NCBI RefSeq assembly: GCF_932526225.1
Contig: NC_064034.1
Span: 11,668,887 to 11,732,886, forward strand
Length of the DNA: 64,000 nt
Direction: 5' to 3'
From: Nematostella vectensis
Taxonomy: Eukaryota; Cnidaria; Anthozoa; Actiniaria; Edwardsiidae
The notes under the pieces: model-generated
Database searches by the model: none
Seen by the model: the letters and a program-made list of their open reading frames with translations, nothing else
What the model was told of the DNA's origin: nothing
Translations under genes and position numbers: made by a program
Shown here: positions 19,401 to 31,400 of the stretch, piece by piece
How positions within the stretch are numbered: the first letter of the stretch is position 1
Layout: the number at the start of each line of letters is the position of its first letter

Positions 19401-22400
19401 CTGGTCAAGGTATTTTGGACAGTGCTGGGGAAATGGGGCGGTGGAAGGGGTATAGAGACTTTACTGGACTGCACCCAAACAAAACACATTACTTGTCAAG
19501 GTATTCTGGACAATGCTGGGAAAAGGGGGCGGTGGAAGGGGTATAGAGACTTTAGTGGACTGTACTCAAACAGAACACATTAATGGCCAAGGTATTCTGG
19601 ACAATTCTGGGAAAAGGGTGTGGTGGAAGGGGTATAGAGACTTAAGTGGACTGTACTTAAACAGAACACATTACTGGTCAAGGTATTCTGGACAATGCTG
19701 GAAAATAGGGGGCGGTGAAGGGGTATAGAGACTTAAGTGGACTGTACTTAAACAGAACACATTAATGGTCAAGGTATTCTGGACAATGCTGGAAAATAGG
19801 GGGTGGTGGAAGGGGTATAGAGACTTTACTGAACTGCACGCAAACAAAACACATTACTGGTCAAGGTATTTTGGACAGTGCTGGGGAAATGGGGCGGTGG
19901 AAGGGGTATAGAGACTTTACTGGACTGCACCCAAACAAAACACATTACTGGTCAAGGTATTCTGGACAATGCTGGGAAAAGGGGGCGGTGGAAGGGGTAT
20001 AGAGACTTTAGTGGACTGTACTCAAACAGAACACATTAATGGCCAAGGTATTCTGGACAATGCTGGGAAACGGGTGTGGTGGAAGGGGTATAGAGACTTA
20101 AGTGGACTGTACTTAAACAGAACACATTACTGGTCAAGGTATTCTGGACAATGCTGGAAAATAGGGGGCGGTGAAGGGGTATAGAGACTTAAGTGGACTG
20201 TACCCAAACAGAATACATAACTTGCCAAGGTATTCTGGACAATGCTGGGAAATGGGGGCGTTGGAAGGGGGTATAGAGACTTTTGTGGACTGCACTCAAA
20301 CAGAACACATTACTGGTCAAGGTATTCTGGACAATGCTGGGAAAAGGGGGCGGTGGAAGGGGTATAGAGACTTTAGTGGACTGTACTCAAACAGAACACA
20401 TTAATGGCCAAGGTATTCTGGACAATGCTGGGAAACGGTTGTGGTGGAAGGGGTATAGAGACTTAAGTGGACTCTACTTAAACAGAACACATTACTGGTC
20501 AAGGTATTCTGGACAATGCTGGAAAATAGGGGGCGGTGAAGGGGTATAGAGACTTAAGTGGACTGTACCCAAACGGAATACATAACTTGCCAAGGTATTC
20601 TGGACAATGCTGGGAAATGGGGGCGTTGGAAGGGGGTATAGAGACTTTTGTGGACTGCACTCAAACAGAACACATTACTTGCCAAGGTATTCTGGACAAT
20701 GCTGGGAAATGGGGCGGTGGAAGGGGTATAGAGACTTAAGTGGACTGTACCCAAACGGAACGCCTTACTTGTCAAGGTATTCTGGACAGTGCTGGGGGAG
20801 AGGGTATCTATAAAGAACTTTAGCAAATAAGTGAAATTAAATTATATAAAATACAAAAAATCGTGGCATTGTTATTTATATGTGCGTCACATGGATTATC
20901 GAGTGAAAACATTTTGTCATCCAAAACAATGCCATATCGAATAAAAAAATATACACATTTACTTTGCAACTAGATGCTATATAGCCGTCTCTCCTAGTGC
21001 CATCTCTCCTGGCCTAAACGTAACCAGAGCTGACTAATTGTTCCTCCCTTTCTATCCTATCACCCAATCCCTTGCTAGTCCTAAACGTATCCAGCGCTGG
21101 TCTGACTGATTGTTCCGTCCTATCTACCTTAGTGCCCATTCGCTTGCATGGCCTAAACATATCCAGCGCTGGTCTGATCGAGATCCACTATAATGGATAC
21201 TGGGGACACATTGACCAAAATGGATGGAATATCAATAATTCCCACGTGGTTTGCCGCCAGCTCGGCTTTTCACAGGCCGTGGCCGAGTTCATCAACGTCA
21301 GAATCCCGCGAGATGACGTCATCGAGCAGTTCATGGCTTTTCGGTGTCAAGGAAATGAGAGTAGCGTGTGCTTCTGTCCGCATATGCCGTTTACACACCT
21401 CTCACATCGTGCTGCTGGGGTTGTGTGTTTACCAGGTGATTTTTGTAGGCGATGCTTTGGGTGTAGGAGGGGTGGGGGTAGAGGGTGAGGCTAGATGGGA
21501 CGGAGGTTCCTTAGTGTTTTGATGTAAGTCGGCGCTCCAGGGGTGAAGGCTGCGTGTAGAGACTAATCGGAAGCAATTGAGAATGTAACGAGTTATTCCT
21601 TTCCCATTCAAGTCATATCGCAAGGCTCCGTTATATTAGATAACATAAGAAAAGGAGGGACTGAGCCTTAGTTTGAAGTTAAAGGAGAAATAGCCTTGCT
21701 AATAATAATTTAGGCTAAACCAATTTTAGTAGGCTAGACTTTTAGGCGCGATATGTTTGCTATGTTCATTGAGGGAAAGGGTTTTTCAAGATTAACTATT
21801 CTGCTTAAATTAAAACTTTTTTTCGTAGAAAACACCACGGCCAATGTTGCCAAGTCGATGAGGATAGATGTCGGCTCTAAAGTCCACATGTCGCCTGACC
21901 TCGAGAGCCTTGGAGCAAGGAACGCTACAGGTTCGGTCCATATACCCGTTTTTAGCCCGCATGCCATGGAATTAGAAACTATAAATGGCATCTATAGTTT
22001 CTAATTCCACTGTTGAAACACACGACAAGGACGCATTAATCTAGCGCGAGACTCCTTCTTTGGCAAAAGGTTTGCAAGATCCAATGTCACAAAGAATTCA
22101 CAAGTTTTTGTATTGTTAAATACTAAGTTACTTAGAACAGAAAACGAAAACAGTGCAATTCGAAACTGTTAATCGCAGACTTTAATCAGCGGTTTCAGGA
22201 GATAAGGGGTCCCCTTTGCATTTGTTTTTCTTTACATTCCCTGTCATCTGTTCTGGATTCCACGACGAACGATTCTCCTTACAGTCTTTCAGCTTTTAGT
22301 TTAGGTTTGCACAGAAAGCTAAAAGACGAGTAGTTAAGAAGACAGCCGCGCCACTGTCGTTGTCTTTGGAAATGAAGCTTGGAGCCTCTGGTACCCAGGG

Positions 22401-25400
22401 TACCTTTTGTTTCTATAATCAACAATTCAACACACGCATGCATTTTTCAGAGCTGTCTTATTTGCGCTTTTTTTTATCCCAGGATGGACAGACCTCATGC
22501 TAAACCCAATCGTGGAAAAAGACAAAGAAGTTAGGATCAGTGCTGACCATAGCCTAGAGATGAATGCTGCCAAGATATCCGATGCCGGGATCTACATGTT
22601 CCACGGGTCCCAGAACGTCGGCTATTTCACCGTTTACATAAAAGGTTCGTTCTGCCTCGAAGCCTTCATAGAGTAACAGTTAACGGGATCCAAGTTACTA
22701 CGTAGTGGTTATTTTCTATCGTTTGAATTTGCCCTTTTATAATTCGCTAATGCAGCTTACTTCCTCGTGTTAATTTTCTCGTTAACTGAGTTCACAACAA
22801 ACAATGACTTTTTTTCTTTTCTCACAGCTCTCGTGTTTCCGCATTCTGGATCGCTACCCATGAAGCAGTACATCCAATACAACACAACCGCCTTAGTCCA
22901 GGGGTGCAACGCCGAGGGCACGCCCTCTCCCGTGGTGACTTGGACGAAGAATGGGGTGCCTCTTGACCGTTACAGTGTGATGGTACCTGTGAGACCGCAC
23001 TCCACCCAGTACCAGATACCAGAGGTACAGAAGAGCGACGAGGGCAACTACACATGTTCCGTTTACCAGCACATGGGCTATGTTGACATGGTTTTCAAGG
23101 TCTCCACGCAGCTTGTTGTATATGGTAGGAATCCATCTTCTTGTTATTAAAGGGGCGATGTGAACATCTAGTTTAGTATTGAGAGTCGGTATGAGTAATG
23201 GGGTTGGGTTTGGGGGGGAGGGGGGGAGACGGCAGCCTAGTCGCTAACATTCTGCTCGGGATTACTGTGGTTAGTCGTAAAGAGGGTTGTTGGGGAATGC
23301 CAGCCTAGAAGGTTTCCTGTGACGTCATACCTCCTACCAACCACAGTTTAATCGGGTCCAGAGTAGCATGGTATCGTGGGCTTTAAAGGATGAATTAGTC
23401 GGAAAAAAGAGGACAAAACCCCTGAAGGCGCGTAAGAGAATAGAGGGCGTTATGAGGCTACGAAGCCCTTCTCCCCCCAGCATCTTCTCCTATTACACCT
23501 GGGCTCACAGGTAACGTTATCAGCCATATAAGCATCATTTCAGCGTGTCGGTATCCTTAATTCATACGCAACATCATTCTAGTAGTTATAGATTCACCCA
23601 TTAATACACCGTTCCTTGCACGACTGCCCACTGCTGATTGTTATACTGTTTGGCATTCAGATTTGCCATCGTTTCGCCGAGAGCCTTCCGATCAGGTCCG
23701 ACGAGAGAGCGAAGATGCAGTGTTCAATTGCGTAGCCACAGGGATCCCAAAACCGCATCTGGAATGGAGCTTTGCAAACCGAATCAACGAGAAAGCCGTG
23801 TTTTTGCGAGAGACTGGGGAAAGCCTGATTATTCGTAACATTTCTAAGAAACGACACGAGGGTCGATACACGTGTACTGCCATTTGGCGCCTGAACGGTC
23901 AGAAAGAAAGGCGGATCGTGGCATCAGCGTTCCTTTATGTCGATGGTAAGCCAAGCTGAGTCAACTAAAATTTGATTGTTTTTCACTTGGATCCAAACGC
24001 AAGCGCATGCGCAAGGAGTGAGGTGCAAGAGCATGAGTTATCGGAAGAAAACCGGTGCTCTTGTGTGACACCTGTATTGCGCATGCGCCTGGGTACTTGT
24101 GATATAGCACGATCAAAGGTCGGGTATAGCCTGCAAAGACCTCAGACCCTACCTATGTAAACATGGACGCGCTAAAAGAGAAGCGTTAACGTGCCATTCA
24201 TAAGGCAACAACTTTCATCATCATCATCATCATCATCATCATCGTCGTCGTTGTCGTCGTCGTCATCATCATCATCATTATTATTATTTGGTTTTGCCGC
24301 GTTTGTATCATACAACCATTTCACTGCCATTTCCAGTGCCACCTACTATTCTACCGCTGCCCAAAAACGTAACGTACTTCGAGGGCTCAGAAGCGGTGCT
24401 CACGTGTTCAGCTGAAGGCACACCCTTCCCAATAGTCTATTGGAGCAAACAGGCCAAGTCCCATGGGCGCCATGAACTAGCCAATCGCAGCATGAATCTT
24501 CATCTCTTTAACATATCACGTGATCATCAAGGCCATTACACGTGCACAGCGTACAACCGCGCAGGCACTGTAAATGCCACACTCTATCTGCACGTTGCGC
24601 CTGTGGACCAGTCAGCGGTGGTTTCCCGGCATGCATCACGGACCGAGTGGTATATCGTCGTTGGGCCGATATTGGCGGGAATAACCCTGGGCTTGGTGTT
24701 ACTTGCCGTGGGCTGGCGATCCCGGAGAAACCAAAGAAGTGAGTTGGCTTTGAATTTATAGAAAAGGCATCGCAGCTGCGTAGCCAGGATTTTTAACAGG
24801 AGAGGGCCCAAAAGACCTATCAAGGCATTTTCTCCTTCTGTATTTTAGATAATGCCTCATACATTTACTGCATTTTTGGATTTTAGAAATGGGGGGAGGG
24901 GGGGGGGGGGGGCTAGGCTACGCCCATGCATCGAATATAATTTGATCAGGCGCGCATCTCGGAGCATGTGCATAACTCTTAGCAGGCAAAATAATGCGTC
25001 GCTTTTTACGAAGAATCGCTAAAAAATGACAATTCGCACCATGATAACGTGAAGTTGACAAGAATTCCCTATGCAAACAACCAAGTATCGTGTTGCCGGC
25101 GCCCTGTTCTTATATTATCCCTATTTTTCTTGTAACTGAGATAGAAGCGCCAACTAAAAATCCTCCATGACTAATGCACATGACTTACATTATTCTTCGA
25201 TTTCATTTCAGAGCTTGAGGAAGTTAGGTATGTATGCGACGTATTCTCGGCTCACACTAACGTGTCGTGTCTAAGGCGTCTTTATGTGTCTAACCGCTAC
25301 ATTGTTTAGAATCTGCCAGTTACGAGTTACGGAATTCCTCCTGGAGACCTCCTTGTATCACCGCTTAATGTAACAACTGCCGCTTAATGTAACACTAACG

Positions 25401-28400
25401 CTTAATGAAACAAACATCGCCGCTTAATGTAATAAAACAGTCAACGCTTAATGTAATAACGGACTTAACGCTTAATGTAAGAACACTCGACGCTTAATGT
25501 AATAACCATGAATTTGGATATAGAATTTGGAAAGATTTTGAAAGAACAATTCGCAAGACAACCCAACTTAGGGAAAAGTCGTCTTAGCGTTATGGTGGTG
25601 TAACGAGGGGTCATTTAGCGTTGCATCATCCATGATGTCATGACAAATACGAATATCAATATCTTGAGCTACGGGAGTTGTGGCACGACCAAACTTAGAA
25701 CAAGTTGTCTTGAGGTCAAGGGGGGGTCAACAAAATGGACACGTGACATGACGTCATCAATTACGTCATCATAACTAGCAAAAATCGTATCTCGAGCTAC
25801 GAGAGTTATGACACGACCAAACTTAGGCCAAGTTGTCTTGACGTCAAACGGGTTCCAGCAAAATGGACACTTGACATGACGTCATCAATTACGTCAACAT
25901 AACTAGCACAAATCATATCTTGCGCTGCGAGAGTTGTGACACGACCAAACTTAGGCCAAGTTGTCTTTAGGTAAAATCAGCCGAAAATCTGTCGTCCCTT
26001 AGGGCGCTTTAGAAAATCTGTTCACCGGCGAACTTCCTGTTAAACCTTGTAAAATTTCCTTTAAAATTGAAAATGAATAACGTGATTGAGGTGTCTTAGA
26101 AGGCCTTTCCTTTTGATCATCTCTAAAACTAACGCTTAACAGATGGGGTATCACATGCTAAGAGCACTTTGAGGTTATGTCTTTTGCGAGCCGAGCATTT
26201 TAAACGAACATTTGACGATCCGGAAAGAACCAAGCACTCGAGAATTAAACTAGCCAAGTTTTTCCGACCATTGCGAGTATTTGCGAGCAAGTCGATGAAC
26301 AATTGCTATTCAAAAACTACTTCCCCTAAAATTATCCGACGAAATTAGGTTAAATTTGTTACCGACAAATGTCGCCTTTTTTGTTTTATGTTTAATTGCA
26401 CAGCGCGGGTAGAATAAAAAAAAATCGATCCTTACTTGATTGTCATCTAAAACAAATTTATACCTGGGCGGAAACCTAACGATTGTTGAAATGTGTGACT
26501 ACATCCGTACAGGCACACGAATTTGATAGTTGATTGACAAGTTTTCAACCACACCAGCTATACACTGTCTTGCAAAAACCGTAGATTATTAGCTGTCTTC
26601 TCGCACTAGACTCACGCCATTTATTAGCTGCCTTCTCGCACTAGAATCACGCCATTTATTAGTTGTCTTCTCGCACTAGAATCACGCCATTTATTAGCTG
26701 TCTTCTCGCACTAGAATCACGCCATTTATTAGCTGTCTTCTCGCACTAGAATCACGCCATTTATTAGCTGTCTTCTCGCACTAGAATCACGCCATTTATT
26801 AGCTGTCTTCTCGCACTAGAATCACGCCATTTATTAGCTGTCTTCTCGCACTAGAATCACGCCATTTATTAGCTGTCTTCTCGCACTAGAATCACGCCAT
26901 TTATTAGCTGTCTTCTCGCACTAGAATCACGCCATTTATTAGCTGTCTTCTCGCACTAGAATCACGCCATTTATTAGCTGTCTTCTCGCACTAGAATCAT
27001 GCCATTTATTAGCTGTCTTCTCGCACTAGAATCACGCTATTTATTAGCTGTCTTCTCGCACTAGAATCACGCCATTTATTAGCTGTCTTCTCGCACTAGA
27101 ATCACGCCATTTATTAGCTGTCTTCTCGCACTAGAATCACGCCATTTATTAGCTGTCTTCTCGCACTAGAATCACGCTATTTATTAGCTGTCTTCTCGCA
27201 CTAGAATCACGCCATTTATTAGCTGTCTTCTCGCACTAGAATCACGCTATTTATTAGCTGTCTTCTCGCACTAGAATCACGCTATTTATTAGCTGTCTTC
27301 TCGCACTAGAATCACGCTATTTATTAGCTGTCTTCTCGCACTAGAATCACGCTATTTATTAGCTGTCTTCTCGCACTAGAATCACGCTATTTATTAGCTG
27401 TCTTCTCGCACTAGAATCACGCTATTTATTAGCTGTCTTCTCGCACTAGAATCACGCTATTTATTAGCTGTCTTCTCGCACTAGAATCACGCTATTTATT
27501 AGCTGTCTTCTCGCACTAGAATCACGCTATTTATTAGCTGTCTTCTCGCACTAGAATCACGCTATTTATTAGCTGTCTTCTCGCACTAGAATCACGCTAT
27601 TTATTAGCTGTCTTCTCGCACTAGAATCACGCTATTTATTAGCTGTCTTCTCGCACTAGAATCACGCTATTTATTAGCTGTCTTCTCGCACTAGAATCAC
27701 GCCATTTATTAGCTGTCTTCTCGCACTAGAATCACGCCATTTAGTAAAGCAGTGCCAGATACAGTGGCACAATTCTCGGGCGATACGTGAGTGTCCGGAG
27801 GCTGGTAAAAACGCATGGCTCATCCAGTGGTCTTGCCATTGAAGTGATGTTCATAACTACTTCTTCGGTGACATCACATATCACATGACTACCCCCCCCC
27901 CCCCCTTGACACCTACATGATATTCTCCAAGTGTGGTTGCCCGACGATGTTTCTATCCAGAGATATGAGTATTTTCGCTTTAATTACGCCATCGATGACG
28001 TCACACCTCACATGACTATTTATGCACCCCCCTTGACACCTACATGACATTCTCTAAGTGTGGTTGTCCGACGATGTTTCTATCCGAGATATGAGTATTT
28101 TCGTCCTTAGTTAAATTTATGGTTATTACATTAAGCGTCGAGTGTTCTTACATTAAGCGTTAAGTCCGTTATTACATTAAGCGTTAAAAATTTGTTACAT
28201 TAAGCGTTGACTGTTTTATTACATTAAGCGTTAATTTGTTGTTACATTAAGCGTTAGTGTTACATTAAGCGGCAGTTGTTACATTAAGCGTTAGTGTTAC
28301 ATTAAGCGTTAGTGTTACATTAAGCGTTAGTGTTACATTTAGCGGCAGTTGTTACATTAAGCGGCAGTTGTTACACCACTCCTCCCCCTAGGATTTTTAG

Positions 28401-31400
28401 GTCCGCAACCCCCCGGTGCGGATAAAAGATGCAATCAGCCAATGATACCAGAAACACCGTCTTTAAGTGGCTTTTAAGACTTCTCGCGCGTAATTGAAAA
28501 AAAAATCGAGTGCCAATTTCTAACGTATTCTTCGATATTTCCAAAGAATCGATTCGGTGGTCCGCTTGTCATATCAGACATAAAGTTGGACTGACGTCAA
28601 ATACAAGACATGGAGTGTTTGCAACTACAGGGTTTTCCCTAAACTGCGATTTTATTTGCTCATATTTCTCATATTTATTTATAAATTTGCAAACTTAGAA
28701 CCATCGGTGATTATATTCTCTAGAGATCAGGTCGAACGCACGCTTTGAAGGGGCTAATAAACGGGTTTCAATTTGAACGAATTTAAAAAAAAATCACCCG
28801 CGAGAGGTTGTTGTGAGCACTAAATAATCCACCACAACCAAAACCAGGTATTTCCTCTAACCCAATTCCTCGGTTATTTTTGCCTCGTGTACACAGAATG
28901 TTTCACGAGGAGATGAAGATGATAGACGAGTCAGCGCCGGACGAGTGGGAAGTACTGCCTTGCTCACTTTACTTGGAGTACTTTCTCGGCCTAGGCTCCT
29001 TCGGAGAGGTCTGGGCCGCAACGGCTCAAAACATACGAGGGTATAAAGGACCACAGAAGGTCGCCGTTAAGCGTTTAAAATGTAAGCAGAAACGACAGAG
29101 CCAAAAAATAGCATGAAATTTTTCAATTCTCAATATATAAGCTCAAGATTCCGCATACAAAGAGTTCCTCTGACCAAAAGCTTTATTCCAAATTTTAAAG
29201 AAATTTAGAAGATATGAAATTTAGATATTAGCGAGCAAAGTTGGTTTAATTTCTGATCAGAGCCCGACTTCTCCCTAAAAACGAGGAGAATTCATACTTT
29301 GAACATTTGAAAATTGCACTTCAAGCCTCATATCTCGAAGACGAATCCCATTAGAAAACACTTTTTGATATGTTGGTTTACATAACATAAGAAACCTCTA
29401 TGCAAAAATTCAAGCTTACCGAAGTTAACCAGACCTTATTTTGGGAAAACTTGTCATTTTTTTGCTCTATCAGCAGAAACTTTTACTTATCTTGGAGTAT
29501 TTAGGAGAGATCAAGGGGGTGGAATACCCCCCCACCACCACCACCACCACCACCACCTTACACTCCCCACAACATTGTATTTAGTCGAAAGACCAATGCA
29601 CATTTAATAAAGCTAGATGGCTATGCTGGATATTTCGCATGCTTTTACTGTTTTCGTCCTACAGGAAATAACCGTTCTTCAAACGTGCAAGTGTGACTTT
29701 AACTTTTCCTCCCTCATCAGGCAACAGCGCAGAATCGGAGACAAAAGCCCTCGAGAGTGAAATCAGCTTAGGCAAATCACTGGGAGATTCGCGTCACCCA
29801 AACATCGTTAACTTCTTGGGTTGTGTCACAACAAGAGGTAAATCCTGCGTAGGAAATTGCCTCCAGAATTATACAGTTACAACTTGTAAATCCATGGAAA
29901 CCCAGCCCACTTTGCTAGCGCTTTCCAAAGGTATATTTTTGTTTGTTGTCGTTTGCTTCAAGTGAAATTACGAGGATTGTGGGAATAACGAATCCCATGA
30001 AATGTACGATCAATGCAACCAGCGTAGCACGGCACATATGTCAGTACACACGCCCAAGCGAGAGTTTAAAGGGGCCGTGCTGCCGATCATGGTGTTTGCA
30101 GGTTCTGTAATACTGATCGTGGTGTTTGCAGGTTCTGTAATGCTGATCATGGTGTTTGCAGGTTCTGTAATGCTGATCGTGGTGTTTGCAGGTTCTGTAA
30201 TGCCGATCATGGTGTTTGCAGGTTCTGTTATGATGATCATGGTGTTTGTAGGTTCTGTAATGCTGATCATGGTGTGTGTAGGTTCTGTTATGATGATCAT
30301 GGTGTTTGCAGGTTCTGTAATGCTGATCATGGTGTTTGCAGGTTCTGTAATACCGATCATGGTGTTTGCAGGTTCTGTAATGCCGATCATGGTGTTTGCA
30401 GGTTCTGTTATGATGATCATGGTGTTTGTAGGTTCTGTAATGCTGATCATGGTGTGTGTAGGTTCTGTTATGATGATCATGGTGTTTGCAGGTTCTGTAA
30501 TGCTGATCATGGTGTTTGCAGGTTCTGTAATGCCGATCATGGTGTTTGCAGGTTCTGTTATGATGATCATGGTGTTTGTAGGTTCTGTAATGTTGATCAT
30601 GGTGTTTGCAGGTTCTCTAATACTGATCATGGTGTTTGCAGGTTCTGTAATGCAGATCATGGTGTTTGCAGGTTCTGTAATGCTGATCATAGTGTTTGCA
30701 GGTTCTGTAATGCTTATCGTGGTGTTTGCAGGTTTTGTAAGGCTGATCGTGGTGTTTGCATGTTCTGTAATGCTGATCATGGTGTTTGCAGGTTCTGTAA
30801 GGCAGATCATGGTGTTTGTAGGTTCTGTAAGGCAGATCATGGTGTTTGTAGGTTCTGTAATGCTGATCATGGTGTTTGCAGGTTTTGTAATGCTGATCGT
30901 GGTGTTTGCATGTTCTGTAATGCTGATCATGGTGTTTGCAGGTTCTGTAAGGCAGATCATGGTGTTTGTAGGTTCTGTAATGCTGATCATGGTGTTTGCA
31001 GGTTCTGTAATGCTGATCGTGGTGTTTGCAGGTTCTGTAATGCTGATCATGGTGTTTGCAGGTTCTGTAATGCTGATCATGGTGTTAGCAGGTTCTGTTA
31101 TGATGATCATGGTGTTTGCAGGTTCTGTAATGCTGATCATGGTGTTTGCAGGTTCTGTAATGCTGATCGTGGTGTTTGCAGGTTTTGTAAGGCTGATCGT
31201 GGTGTTTGCAGGTTCTGTAATGCTGATCATGGTGTTTGCATGTTCTGTAATGCTGATCATGGTGTTTGCAGGTTCTGTTATGATGATCATGGTGTTTGCA
31301 GGTTCTGTAATGCTGATCATGGTGTTTGCAGGTTCTGTAATGCTGATCGTGGTGTTTGCAGGTTTTGTAAGGCTGATCATGGTGTTTGCAGGTTCTGTAA

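Noticed and set aside
18088-20826. Many 60-95-codon ORFs on both strands
   Set aside because: Products of the 90-bp minisatellite with the same GYRDLSGLY-like peptide. Not genes.
26584-27743. CRISPR-like array
   Set aside because: The 35-bp repeats adjoin without unique spacers and lie in an animal intron.
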